From JADLGL01 sp963823045 (lineage in GTDB: Bacteria > Pseudomonadota > Alphaproteobacteria > Rhizobiales > Kaistiaceae), in NCBI GenBank assembly GCA_963823045.1, contig CAWGKA010000008.1, forward strand, positions 124,001 to 188,000: DNA of 64,000 nt. Reading direction: 5' to 3'. This document shows, in pieces, positions 55,223-64,000 of this stretch. The position numbers were made by a program, and so were the translations under genes. A model generated the notes under the pieces. The model was not told the DNA's origin, made no database searches, and saw nothing but the letters and a program-made list of their open reading frames with translations. The first letter of the stretch is position 1. Each line of letters starts with the position of its first letter.

Positions 55223-56461
55223 TCACCTGCTCGTTGCCGAGGATTCGATAGCGCGGCGGATGCGGCTCTGGCGCGACAGCACGAGGCTGACGACGAAGAG
55301 CAGCGCGCCCAGAATATACGGCGCACCGGGGAACTCCACCGGAGTCGACGGGCCAATGAAATAGCCGAACAGCCCGGCGGCGACCGGCGGGCCGACGATG
55401 CCCGTCGCCGTCGTCAAACTGGTGAGCGCGCCCTGCAGGATCCCTTGCTCATTCGCGCCGACCGTGCGGCTCGCCATCGCCCGCGCCGCCGGCCCCACCA
55501 CGCCCCAGCCCATGATGTAGAGCGCGATGGCGACATAGGCCATCCAGGCCTCGGTCGCGAAGGCGAGAGCCACCATGCACAGGCCGCCGATGGCGAGGCC
55601 GATATGCAGCATGCGGGCCTCGCCCAATCGCGGCACCAAAATGCGTACGAGGACGCCCTCGGTAAACGCCATCAGCAGGCCGACAACGGCGAGCGAGATG
55701 CCGACCTCGGCCGGACCCCAGCCATAGCGGAAATCGGTGAACAGCACCCATGTGCTCTCCAGCGCCCGCTCTGCAAGCTGGGTGAAAGCGAACACGACCA
55801 TCAGCGCCACAACGGCGCCGTAGCGGCTGACGAGCAGGAAGGCCCCAACCGGATTGGCGTGGCGAAAGCTGAAGCGCCGCCGATTGGCGACCGGCAGCGA
55901 CTCCGGCAGATAGAACCAGGCCAGCGCGAAATTGACCGCGCACAGCCCTGCCGCCACATAGAACGGCAAGCGGAGGCCGATCTCGCCCAGCCAACCGCCC
56001 ATCAGCGGTCCGATAATGAAGCCGAGCCCGAAGGCGACGCCGATGAGGCCGAAGCTCTGGGCACGTCGCTCCGGCGGCGTGATGTCCGCGAGATAGGCCG
56101 AGGCGGCGCTCACCGATGCGCCCATCATGCCGCCGATGGCGCGCGCGATGGCGATCAAGACAAGCGTCGGCGCGAGGCCGAGCAGCAGATAGTGAACGCC
56201 GAGGCCGGCGAGTGCGAAGAGAATGATCGGCCGGCGGCCGAAGCGGTCCGACAGAGCTCCGAGCAGCGGACCAAAGATGAACTGCATCGCGGCGTAGAGC
56301 GCGACGATCACGCCATAGCTGATCGAGCCCGAGCTGATGTCACCCACCAGCTCTTCGATGAGTTTCGGCAACACCGGCATCAACAGGCCGACGCCGATCA
56401 TGTTGATAGTCAGCGTAACGAGAAGAACGGCAACGCTCGTCCGCGACCCGGACGGCGTCAT
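55223..56461 (-). CDS. MFS transporter, TetA-like (DHA1)
   Basis: 412 residues with twelve predicted membrane helices. Motif A is GALSDRFGRRPIILFAL and motif C-like sequence is SFGLIGVAFGLGFIIGPLMGGWLG. NMIGVGLLMPVLPKLIEELV in the first helix is characteristic of TetA-type tetracycline/H+ antiporters, although resistance cannot be claimed from sequence. It overlaps recN by 4 bp and sits between recN and ligA, so it may be transcribed with recN. Confidence 0.9.
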   Translation of the reverse strand: MTPSGSRTSVAVLLVTLTINMIGVGLLMPVLPKLIEELVGDISSGSISYGVIVALYAAMQFIFGPLLGALSDRFGRRPIILFALAGLGVHYLLLGLAPTLVLIAIARAIGGMMGASVSAASAYLADITPPERRAQSFGLIGVAFGLGFIIGPLMGGWLGEIGLRLPFYVAAGLCAVNFALAWFYLPESLPVANRRRFSFRHANPVGAFLLVSRYGAVVALMVVFAFTQLAERALESTWVLFTDFRYGWGPAEVGISLAVVGLLMAFTEGVLVRILVPRLGEARMLHIGLAIGGLCMVALAFATEAWMAYVAIALYIMGWGVVGPAARAMASRTVGANEQGILQGALTSLTTATGIVGPPVAAGLFGYFIGPSTPVEFPGAPYILGALLFVVSLVLSRQSRIRRAIESSATSR

Positions 56462-58152
56462 GTCACCTTCTGCGCCGCTCGCTCCACGGCGCCGGCAAGC
56501 AGCCGATCGGCCGCCGCGCGCGCCTCGTCGGTAACGACGCGGCCGGCGAGCATGCGCGCGATCTCCTCGCGGCGGCGCGCCTCGTCCAGCTCACTCAACG
56601 ACGTCACCATCCGCTCCTCAAACTCATGCGGCACCTTCGCCACCGACCAATGCTGCCGCGCCTTCGCCGCCACTTGCGGCGCATGCGTAACCGCCAGAAC
56701 CTGCACCGTCTCGGCGAGGCGACCGAGGCGCACGCCGATGGCATCCGATACGGCACCGCCGACGGCAGTGTCCACCTCATCGAAGATCAGCGTCGGCGCC
56801 GATCCCCGATCGGCAAGCGCCACCTTGATCGCCAACAGGAATCGCGACAGCTCGCCGCCGGAGGCAATCTTGCCCAACGGCCCGGGCCGCGACCCGGGAT
56901 TGGTTTGCACCACAAAAGAGACGTCGTCGATGCCTGTTTCGCCGGGATCGTCGGCTTCCGACACGATCTCGACGATGAACTTCGCCCGATCGAGCTTGAG
57001 CGCCGGAAGTTCGCCCTCGACGGACGTTTCCAGCTCCTTCGCCGCCTTCCGTCTCGCCTTGCTCAACGCAGCGGCGGCGGTGTCATACGCCTTGCGTGCG
57101 GTCTTCGCCGCCTCGGTAAGCTCACCGACCTTCGCTTCGCCGGTCTCGAGCGCATCGAGATCTTCGGCGATGCGGGCCGCAAGGTCGGCGAGGAGATCCA
57201 CCGGCGCATCGTATTTTCGCGCCGCACCGCGGAGAGCGAACAAGCGCTGCTCCGTCATCTCCAACTCCTTCGGGTCGAAAGCCGCCTCGCCTTGCGCGTG
57301 TTCGAGCGCCGCGCCGGCCTCGTCCAGCGCCGTCAACGCCCGGTCGATCGCTTCGATCGCCGGATTGAGAAGCTCTGCCGCCGCGTCTCGGCGACGCTCC
57401 AGCCGTCGCGCCAGGCTCGCCAGCGTCGGAATCGGCGACGCCGATCCCGCCACCGTCTCCAACGCGTCGGTCACGTCCTCCGCGATCTTCTCCGCGCGCA
57501 TCATGCGGTGGCGCTTGTCGGACAGGTCGGTTTCCTCGCCGGCCTTCGGGTCGAGTTCGGTCAATTCGTCCAGCGCCGCGCGCAGATAGTCGGCCTCGGC
57601 CCGCGCCGAAGCGATACGCTTGCGCTGCTCCTCGACCGCCGCTTCTGCGCGCCGCCATGCCGAGAAGCGCTGGCCGACGCCCGCCGCTTCGCCGATGAGA
57701 CCGCCGAACGCATCGAGCAGTTGCCGGTGCGCCGCGGCGTCGATCAGGGCGCGGTCGTCATGCTGCCCATGAACCTCGATCAACATGGCGCCGACCTGAC
57801 GTAGCAGGGCCACACTGACGGGCTGATCGTTGATGAAGGCTCGGCTGCGGCCATCCCGACCCTGAGCCCGGCGAAGAATCATCTCGCCCTCGTCGGCAAG
57901 TCCGTTCTCACGCAGGACGGCCCAGGCCGGATGATCGGAGGAAAGCTCGAAGACGGCCGTCACCTGGCCCTGCTCGGCCGTATGCCGCACGAGGGCGCCG
58001 TCGCCCCGCGCCCCCAGCGCCAGCGACAACGCATCGAGGAGGATCGACTTGCCGGCGCCGGTCTCACCGGTCAGCACCGTCAGCCCCGGCGCAAACGCAA
58101 CATCGAGCGTATCGATCAGCACGATGTCGCGAATGGCGAGGGCCGCGAGCAT
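56458..58152 (-). CDS. recN: DNA repair protein RecN
   Basis: SMC-like ATPase for double-strand break repair. 564 residues. Walker A GETGAGKSILLDALSLALG (about 30-48), a long central coiled coil (150-380) and the ABC signature KIASGGELSRFLLAIK, then Walker B TLIFDEVDTAVGG and LAVTHAPQVAAKA. The start codon follows the bamD stop by 18 bp. It overlaps the MFS gene by 4 bp. Confidence 0.95.
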   Translation of the reverse strand: MLAALAIRDIVLIDTLDVAFAPGLTVLTGETGAGKSILLDALSLALGARGDGALVRHTAEQGQVTAVFELSSDHPAWAVLRENGLADEGEMILRRAQGRDGRSRAFINDQPVSVALLRQVGAMLIEVHGQHDDRALIDAAAHRQLLDAFGGLIGEAAGVGQRFSAWRRAEAAVEEQRKRIASARAEADYLRAALDELTELDPKAGEETDLSDKRHRMMRAEKIAEDVTDALETVAGSASPIPTLASLARRLERRRDAAAELLNPAIEAIDRALTALDEAGAALEHAQGEAAFDPKELEMTEQRLFALRGAARKYDAPVDLLADLAARIAEDLDALETGEAKVGELTEAAKTARKAYDTAAAALSKARRKAAKELETSVEGELPALKLDRAKFIVEIVSEADDPGETGIDDVSFVVQTNPGSRPGPLGKIASGGELSRFLLAIKVALADRGSAPTLIFDEVDTAVGGAVSDAIGVRLGRLAETVQVLAVTHAPQVAAKARQHWSVAKVPHEFEERMVTSLSELDEARRREEIARMLAGRVVTDEARAAADRLLAGAVERAAQKVT

Positions 58153-58170
58153 GACCGCCCGGCTTTGCTC

Positions 58171-59035
58171 CTAGTTGTTTCTGAACAGGCGCGACAGCCA
58201 ACCGCCGCCATTGTGCGGCGACGCCCCGTCGGCACTGAGGAGATCATAGGCGCGCTGATACCATTCGCTGTCAGGGAAGTTGGCGCCGAGAACGGCCGCA
58301 GCGGTCTGCGCTTCGTTGACCAGCCCCATGGCGAGATAAGTCTCAGTGAGGCGGTAGAGCGCCTCCTCGACATGGCGGGTATCCTGATAGTCGGTCACCA
58401 CCGTCTTGAAGCGGTTGATGGCTGCCGTGTATTCGCGACGCTCCTGATAATAGCGGCCGACCAGCATTTCCTGACCCGCCAGCTGATCACGGATAGCCAC
58501 GACATTGAGCCGCGCCGCATCGGCATATTCGGAATTCGGGAAGCGCGTCAGCAGCTCCTGATCCGCCTCAAGCGCGTTGCGCGCCGGCTCCTGGTCGCGC
58601 GTGACATCCGGCACCGTACGAAGATTGGCCTCGCCGAGGAGGTAGAGCATGTAGTCCGCATCGTCCTCGGTCGGATAGGCGCGCAGATAGCGGTGCGCCG
58701 TGTCGATCGTCAGTTGGTAATTCTGCAATCTGATAGGCGGAGAAGGCCGTCAGCACCATGCCGCGCTTCGAATCGGTCGAATAGGGATAATACTGATCGA
58801 GCTCCTGGAAGCTGTCGATCGCGTTGCCGTAGCGGCCTGCCTGCACATACGCCAGCCCCTCATTGAATATCTCGGCCGCCGGTCGGGCATCGATCAGCGT
58901 GAAGTCTTCAGCCTGCCTGTTCGATGCGCAGCCGGCGAGGATCAGGGCGCCCAAGAGGGCAGCGGCACGAACAAAAGCGACCGCGGCGCGTCTGTGCGGG
59001 CGGATCGTTGCAGCGGTCATTGGGAGGTGATTCAT
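58171..59035 (-). CDS. bamD: Outer-membrane assembly lipoprotein BamD, frameshifted
   Basis: Lipoprotein of the BAM complex that inserts outer-membrane proteins. The N-terminus has a hydrophobic signal and lipobox LAGC (AALLGALILAGCASNR), then TPR repeats: FNEGLAYVQAGRYGNAIDSFQELDQYYPYS, then AHRYLRAYPTEDDADYMLYLLGEA after an extra base at about 58729, and RYYQERREYTAAINRFKTVVTDYQDT. About 287 residues after repair. ATG 59035 or 59020 is the start; neither has a strong ribosome binding site. Located between lpxC and recN, as is common in this order. Confidence 0.92.
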
Positions 59036-59219
59036 GAGGGTTGCCGGTACCAAGCAAAATTGCGGTGACGATTCCTCGGGGCTTGTAGCGCAAAGCTGCC
59101 GATGAGGCTATGCCGCCCGGCCCCGTTTGACCCCACCGAAATCATCTCGGCAGGCTCGCCAGTTCCAACATGCATTGATGGCAGCGAAAAGGCGCAGCGA
59201 CCGCAAAAAATTGCCGTGA

Positions 59220-60134
59220 TCAGGCCGTGGCCGCGATCAACTCCGCCTCATACTCGACCGCGCGCTGGGCAGGCATCTCAATTCGCTGCCACGCCTTCGG
59301 CGTCGCGAACAGCACCTCAAGCATGCGCGCATTCAGGCTATGGCCGCCACGATAGGACCGGTAGCAGCCGATGATCGGCGCGCCGGCAAGGGCGAGATCG
59401 CCAAGCGCATCCACAGCCTTGTGGCGGGCAAACTCATCTGAAAAGCGCAGGCCCTCAGGATTGATCACCGCTTCGTCACCGATCACCAGGGCGTTCTCCA
59501 ACGAAGCCCCGCGAGCCAGGCCGCGCGCCCGCAGGCCTTCGACCTCGCCAAGGAAACCGAACGTGCGGGCCGAAGCCATTTCGCTGCGGAAAAGTTCGGG
59601 CGTCACGTCGGCGGCGTAGCTCTGCCGACCAACGATAGGATGGGCATAGTCGAGCTCGATCTCGAGTCGTCTGCCGCTGCAAGGCCGCAATTCGGCATAG
59701 GACTGCCCGATCTCCACGCGAATCGTGCGCAGAACCTTGATGTAGCTGCGCTTCGCCGCAAGTTCGACGATGCCCGCCCTGTCGATCGCCTCGATGAAGG
59801 CAGCCGAGCTGCCGTCCATCACCGGCACTTCCCCGCCATCCAGCTCAACCAGGGCGTTGTCGATGCCAAGGCCGGACAAGCCCGCCAGCAGATGCTCGAC
59901 CGTGGAGATGGACCAGCCATTGCCGACCAGGGTCGTGCACAACTCCGTGGCGCCGATATTGGCGATCTCGGCGCGAATCCGCGCGGCCGGATCCCCGGCG
60001 CGCTTGAACACGATGCCGCTATTCGCCGGCGCGGGGCCGATCGTCATCGTCGTCGGTTCGCCGCTGTGGACGCCGACGCCGTTAAGACCGACCACCCCAC
60101 CCAGGGTGGTTTGGCGTACAGCCGCAGATTTCAT
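59220..60134 (-). CDS. lpxC: UDP-3-O-acyl-N-acetylglucosamine deacetylase
   Basis: Zinc enzyme for the committed step of lipid A synthesis. 304 residues. The zinc ligands are His in STVEHLLAGLSGLGIDN and His/Asp in FARHKAVDALGDLALAG (HxxxD). The tandem domains each end with the family insert regions (AYAELRPCSGRRLEIELDY). The ftsZ terminator and a further gap separate it from ftsZ. Confidence 0.96.
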   Translation of the reverse strand: MKSAAVRQTTLGGVVGLNGVGVHSGEPTTMTIGPAPANSGIVFKRAGDPAARIRAEIANIGATELCTTLVGNGWSISTVEHLLAGLSGLGIDNALVELDGGEVPVMDGSSAAFIEAIDRAGIVELAAKRSYIKVLRTIRVEIGQSYAELRPCSGRRLEIELDYAHPIVGRQSYAADVTPELFRSEMASARTFGFLGEVEGLRARGLARGASLENALVIGDEAVINPEGLRFSDEFARHKAVDALGDLALAGAPIIGCYRSYRGGHSLNARMLEVLFATPKAWQRIEMPAQRAVEYEAELIAATA

Positions 60135-60275
60135 TTCCGCCGATCCCTGCCCGGCTTGGGAGCATCGGGCATATGTGAGTCTTTCTCAGCGCCTAGAAAA
60201 TAGGCGCGCCCACCTGACCGGCCAAATCACGCTTGGTGACACCATGTTACTGAACCGACAGCGATACCGGCAAAG

Positions 60276-60306
60276 AAAAACCCGCCCGACAATGTGTCGG
60301 GCGGGC
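60276..60306 (-). terminator. Intrinsic terminator of ftsZ
   Basis: On the minus strand CCCGCCCGACA pairs with TGTCGGGCGGG around a 3-nt loop, followed by TTTTTCTTT: a perfect 11-bp stem about 30 bp after the ftsZ stop. Confidence 0.95.
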
Positions 60307-60333
60307 TTTCGGGGTCGCGACGAGATGTGACGG

Positions 60334-62136
60334 TCAGTTAGCCTGGCGGCGAAGGAAGGCGGGGATTTCCAACTCGCCGTCATCGAGCCTTGTGTCGCGC
60401 GGGATGGTCCGGCCATGCGCATCGAGGTCTCCGCGCCGCGGCTGATACATGCCGCCATTGGCGGTAGCCCGTTGCGGTTCGGCCCTCGGTGCCTCGGCCG
60501 GAGCCGAAAGCGGGCGGTGGGTCGGCTGCTGCTGCGGCATCGGCCGCGGCTGCTGTGCCCGCATCGGTCCATGCGCCGTCTGCATCGCTTCATGCGAAGC
60601 CGTGTTCGGCAGCTGACGCGGCAGCGGCGGTGGCTCGGCGTGATGCCCTTCGTCGCGCTCGTCCTCACGCCGGCCGAGACCGACATTGGCGAGACGCTTC
60701 AGCAGGCTGCGAGGACCACGCTCCTCTTCGGGAGCCCGACGCGGCGTCAGCTGGCGCTGCACGACCGGCGGGAAATCCTCGATTCTCGGAATCCGGCTCG
60801 ACGGCGTTTCCGCGGCCGGCGGCATGAAAGGAGCCTCGTCCGGGAGCGAATCTTCCGGCGCCTGAGGCTCCGGGTCGATTTCTGCCTCGCCACCGAAATC
60901 CGCCCTGGAGATATTGAGCGGGGTGATGGTGACGTCCGGATCGGTGGCAGAAGGCCGCGGCTGCGGCGCTGGTGCCGGTTCGGGAGCGGCTGCAACTGGC
61001 GCCGGGGCCGGCTGAGCGGCGGGGGGCGGCGTCATGCGGGCAGCCTGGGCGGCAGCGGCGGGACGAGCTGCCTCGGCAGCACGGCTCGGAGCAAGGCTGC
61101 TTGCGGCCGCCGATTTGAGCCGCTGGCTCGCATCGCTCAAACGCGTCGGCGTCGGCAAAGCGGCCTCTGCGTCGGCCTCGATGCCCGTGGCCACCACAGA
61201 CACGCGGATGACGCCCTCCAGCGATTCGTCGAACGTGGCGCCGAGAATGACATTGGCGTCCGGATCGACTTCCTCGCGGATGCGGGTGGCGGCTTCGTCG
61301 ACCTCGAACAGGGTGAGGTCACGACCGCCGGTGATCGAGATGAGGAGCCCTTTGGCGCCCATCATCGAAGTCTCATCGAGGAGCGGATTGGCGATCGCCG
61401 CCTCGGCCGCCTGCTGGGCGCGGCCTTCGCCGGAGGCTTCGCCGGTGCCCATCATGGCCTTGCCCATCTCGCGCATCACCGAACGGACGTCGGCGAAGTC
61501 GAGATTGATGAGGCCCTCTTTCACCATCAGATCGGTGATGCAGGCGACGCCGGAGAACAACACCTGATCGGCCATCGCAAAGGCGTCGGCGAAGGTGGTC
61601 TTCTCGTTGGCGATCCGGAAGAGGTTCTGGTTCGGGATGACGATAAGCGTGTCGACATGCTCCTGCAGGTCGCCAATGCCCGCCTCGGCGACGCGCATGC
61701 GCCGCGCGCCCTCGAACTGGAACGGCTTGGTGACGACGCCGACGGTGAGAATGCCGGCCTCGCGGGCCGCGCGGGCAATAACCGGCGCCGCGCCCGTTCC
61801 CGTCCCGCCGCCCATGCCGGCGGTGACGAAGATCATGTGCGCCCCGGTGAGGTGGTCGATGATCTCGTCGATCACCTCCTCTGCCGCGGCACGGCCGATT
61901 TCGGGCTGCGACCCGGCGCCGAGGCCCTCGGTAACGGCAACGCCCATCTGAATGCGGCGTTCCGCCTCCGACGACATGAGCGCCTGAGAGTCGGTGTTGG
62001 CGACCACGAATTCGCAGCCGGCAAGACCGGAGCGGATCATGTTGTTCACGGCGTTGCCGCCGGCGCCGCCGACACCGAAGACGGTGATCTTTGGCTTCAG
62101 TTCTTGAATGTCCGGTGCTTTCAGATTGATCGACAT
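60334..62136 (-). CDS. ftsZ: Cell division protein FtsZ
   Basis: Tubulin-like GTPase that forms the division ring. 600 residues. GTP-binding GMGGGTGTGAAPVIARAARE (about 108-127) and the T7 catalytic loop (FADVRSVMREMGKAMMG) are intact. After about residue 320 comes a linker of roughly 260 residues, rich in Ala, Pro, Gln and Arg. It ends in the conserved C-terminal peptide ELEIPAFLRRQ that binds FtsA. Long linkers of this kind are typical of Hyphomicrobiales. The gene has its own terminator. Confidence 0.97.
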   Translation of the reverse strand: MSINLKAPDIQELKPKITVFGVGGAGGNAVNNMIRSGLAGCEFVVANTDSQALMSSEAERRIQMGVAVTEGLGAGSQPEIGRAAAEEVIDEIIDHLTGAHMIFVTAGMGGGTGTGAAPVIARAAREAGILTVGVVTKPFQFEGARRMRVAEAGIGDLQEHVDTLIVIPNQNLFRIANEKTTFADAFAMADQVLFSGVACITDLMVKEGLINLDFADVRSVMREMGKAMMGTGEASGEGRAQQAAEAAIANPLLDETSMMGAKGLLISITGGRDLTLFEVDEAATRIREEVDPDANVILGATFDESLEGVIRVSVVATGIEADAEAALPTPTRLSDASQRLKSAAASSLAPSRAAEAARPAAAAQAARMTPPPAAQPAPAPVAAAPEPAPAPQPRPSATDPDVTITPLNISRADFGGEAEIDPEPQAPEDSLPDEAPFMPPAAETPSSRIPRIEDFPPVVQRQLTPRRAPEEERGPRSLLKRLANVGLGRREDERDEGHHAEPPPLPRQLPNTASHEAMQTAHGPMRAQQPRPMPQQQPTHRPLSAPAEAPRAEPQRATANGGMYQPRRGDLDAHGRTIPRDTRLDDGELEIPAFLRRQAN

Positions 62137-62236
62137 TTGTCTTTCCTCGTCTCGACCCCTTCCGACCGTTCGCGACTACGGTCGTGCAATTCATTTTTGC
62201 GGGCGCCGTCGCGCTGTCCCCTGCCCGCCTGACGCA

Positions 62237-63559
62237 CTAAAAACTGTCCCGCAACCAACGCCCGAACCGACCAAAACGACCGCCCGTTCCAGTGGCCCGA
62301 TAGACTTCCTGCCGCCGGCTGACACGTTCGATGCCGCCGATCTGCGGATAGATCAGCATGCCGGCAGTTGTGGCATGCGCCGGCCCGCGGGCGATTTCCG
62401 GCAGACCGGAAACGCCGAGCGGCCGTCCGAGCCTGACATTGCGCGCCAGAATGCGGCGAGCGGCTTCGGTCATGCCGTTGAGCTGGCTGGCGCCGCCTGT
62501 GAGAACGATGCGGCGTCCAACCAGAGCTGAGAAACCCGAATCATTGAGGCGATCGCGCACCAGCTCGAGCGTCTCCTCGACGCGAGCCCGGATGACGCGA
62601 TTGAGCACCGAGCGCGGCATGCGGTTCGGCGTTTCGCGGTCTTCGTCGCCGAGCGGCGGCACAAGGATCAGCTCGGCCTCGTCGGAAGCGTTGGCGAGCG
62701 CGCTGCCGTTCAGAACTTTCAGCCGCTCGGCCGCCTCGACGCTGGTGGAAAGTCCGCGCGCGATGTCGAGCGTGATGTGGTGACCGCCGATCGCGATCCC
62801 ATCGGTGTGGATGAACTGGCCATCGAGGAATACGGCCATGGTCGTCGTCGCAGCGCCGAGGTCGACAACGACGACGCCGAGCTCGGCCTCGTCATCGACG
62901 AGCGTCGACAGGCCGCTGGCATAGGCGCTGGAGACCGTCGTGCCGATCGAGAGATGACAGCGATTGATGCACAGTTCGAGATTGTCGATCGGCGCTTCGT
63001 CGGCAGTGACGACATGCATGTCGACGCCGAGCTGCTGCCCCATCATGCCGCGCGGATCCTTGATGCCGCGATGGCCGTCGAGGCCGTAGCCGATGGGCAG
63101 CGAGTGAATGATCTCGCGTCCGTCCTGAACCGAATGCGCCCTGCCCGCCGCGAGCACGCGGCCGATATCGGTGGTCGTGACCTCCGGACCGGAGACATTG
63201 ACGGTTGCCGAGAATGTGTCGCTCGACGGACGGCCGCAGGAGATGTTGACGATCAGCTGGTCGATCGTCATCCGCGCCATCCGTTCAGCGGAATCTACCG
63301 CCAGGCGGATCGAGCGCTCGGCCGCGTCGAGATCGATGATGACGCCAGACTTGACGCCCCGCGCCCGCTGGTGCCCGAAGCCGAGAACCTGCACATCATG
63401 TGTCCGGCCCGGGATGGCTTCACCGGCCTGCTTCGGCGTCAGCTTGGCAATGACGCAGGTGAATTTGGATGAGCCGATATCGAGCACGCTGACAACGGTG
63501 CTGCGTCCGGGCACGGCGTGGCCCTTACGGGAATTATCGAAGACACCGAGGAGCTTCAT
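62237..63559 (-). CDS. ftsA: Cell division protein FtsA
   Basis: Actin-like ATPase that anchors FtsZ to the membrane. 440 residues. Phosphate 1 VVSVLDIGSSKFTCVIAKL (about residues 22-40), phosphate 2 VVVDLGAATTTMAVFLDG, adenosine motif RIVLTGGASQLNGM and the C-terminal amphipathic helix GRFGRFGRWLRDSF that binds the membrane. Its start overlaps the ftsQ stop by 1 bp (TGATG), so it is coupled to ftsQ. ftsZ follows 100 bp later. Confidence 0.97.
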   Translation of the reverse strand: MKLLGVFDNSRKGHAVPGRSTVVSVLDIGSSKFTCVIAKLTPKQAGEAIPGRTHDVQVLGFGHQRARGVKSGVIIDLDAAERSIRLAVDSAERMARMTIDQLIVNISCGRPSSDTFSATVNVSGPEVTTTDIGRVLAAGRAHSVQDGREIIHSLPIGYGLDGHRGIKDPRGMMGQQLGVDMHVVTADEAPIDNLELCINRCHLSIGTTVSSAYASGLSTLVDDEAELGVVVVDLGAATTTMAVFLDGQFIHTDGIAIGGHHITLDIARGLSTSVEAAERLKVLNGSALANASDEAELILVPPLGDEDRETPNRMPRSVLNRVIRARVEETLELVRDRLNDSGFSALVGRRIVLTGGASQLNGMTEAARRILARNVRLGRPLGVSGLPEIARGPAHATTAGMLIYPQIGGIERVSRRQEVYRATGTGGRFGRFGRWLRDSF

Positions 63560-64000
63560 CAGTTGCCTCTCGCACGAGTGACGGCGGTTTGGACTTCTTC
63601 GAAACGGACCTCGTCGAGCGCCACGACGACGCGATCCGGCAGACGCAGATCGACGCTGAGAATGTCGCGCGAGAGAAGCTGCTGGCTCTGGTCGAGCGTC
63701 TCCAGCTGGATCAGCGCCGGCACCGGGTCTTCCTCCGGCAGCATGATGACGACGTCGTTGTTGAGCGTCAGATTCCAGCGCCGGTCGGAAACCAGCGTCG
63801 CCGCCTTCAGGCGCGAATGGATGTCGGGGAACTGCGCAATGAGGTCGAGGATCTCGGTCGCCTGCGACTGAGCACCCGCGCCGACCAGCATCGGCAGATC
63901 GCGATAACGCGGCGCGACATAGTCGCTAAGGACGTTGCCGGCAGCGTCTATCACCGCCACCTGGCCGTCGCGCTGCCAAAGAACGAAGGGCTCACGCTCC
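63559..64000 (-). CDS. ftsQ: Cell division protein FtsQ, C-terminal part (cut by window edge)
   Basis: Membrane-anchored divisome protein. The visible 147 residues are the periplasmic beta domain: EREPFVLWQRDGQVAVID at the edge, LPMLVGAGAQSQATEILDLI, LKAATLVSDRRWNLTLNNDVVIMLPE and SVDLRLPDRVVVAL. The reading continues past base 64000. The POTRA domain and membrane helix lie outside the window. Confidence 0.95.
   Translation of the reverse strand, partial: EREPFVLWQRDGQVAVIDAAGNVLSDYVAPRYRDLPMLVGAGAQSQATEILDLIAQFPDIHSRLKAATLVSDRRWNLTLNNDVVIMLPEEDPVPALIQLETLDQSQQLLSRDILSVDLRLPDRVVVALDEVRFEEVQTAVTRARGN

Noticed and set aside
55013..57589. 858-codon open frame on the plus strand opposite bamD-side recN and the MFS gene
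   Set aside because: It is antisense to two genes with clear motifs, has low-complexity Arg/Ala/Ser composition and no family signature: a shadow of high GC.
60415..62232. 605-codon plus-strand frame opposite ftsZ
   Set aside because: FtsZ motifs are unmistakable on the other strand; the shadow is Arg/Gly-rich with no domain.

Overview
The window looks like chromosomal DNA from a high-GC alphaproteobacterium of the Hyphomicrobiales (Rhizobiales) type. The evidence is a circularly permuted two-piece tmRNA gene next to an alpha-type SspB gene, a 600-residue FtsZ with a long variable linker, a branched-chain amino acid attenuator whose leader peptide contains Ile-Leu-Val-Val, and the order ftsQ-ftsA-ftsZ-lpxC-bamD-recN-ligA. 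Genus cannot be decided from the sequence. I see no insertion sequence, prophage, CRISPR array or replication origin.

Layout. 1-5 kb: UDP-glucose dehydrogenase (cut by the window edge), a very large Tat-exported multicopper oxidase, a sulfotransferase remnant and tRNA-Lys(CTT). 5-9 kb: an MscS channel, leuA with a candidate leucine leader peptide, a small membrane protein and folA. 9.5-16 kb: hflKC, an acetyltransferase-serB pair, miaA, a SnoaL-like gene divergent from an HxlR regulator, and a 23-residue-repeat protein. 16-28 kb: ilvI-yqhA-ilvH behind a textbook attenuator, small envelope and acetyltransferase genes, a TetR/MFS efflux pair and ilvC behind a terminator hairpin. 28-32 kb: thyA, the permuted ssrA gene, sspB, fumC and a ribbon-helix-helix gene. 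32-42 kb: a 1202-residue AsmA protein, divergent from a coupled cytochrome P450-ACP-hydrolase operon, then uvrD, a membrane diguanylate cyclase, rpsU and a cold-shock gene. 42-51 kb: a DrrAB-like ABC exporter divergent from a TetR regulator, then a cation/proton antiporter, prmA, pepP and small membrane proteins. 51-64 kb: two unknown genes (one HEPN-like and apparently lower in GC), then ligA, a TetA-like MFS gene, recN, bamD, lpxC, ftsZ, ftsA and the 3' end of ftsQ.

How the genes work together. Three separate units for branched-chain amino acid synthesis (leuA, ilvI/ilvH, ilvC) each have leader structure that suggests transcription attenuation. tmRNA and SspB lie side by side: one adds the degradation tag and the other delivers tagged proteins to ClpXP. 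The right end is the cell division and envelope cluster.

Caution. At least eight conserved genes (ugd, the multicopper oxidase, mscS, miaA, thyA, the ABC ATPase, ligA, bamD) are broken by frameshifts, and all of these are explained by one extra base, often in or next to a short homopolymer. The P450 gene has a shift of the opposite kind. This pattern points to assembly or sequencing errors rather than gene decay, so these genes are annotated at full length. The most interesting candidates for new biology are the P450-ACP-hydrolase operon (35472-37705), the HEPN-like orphan (51854-52972), the leucine leader (7893-8028) and the 13-bp hairpin abutting an acetyltransferase start (20639-20678).
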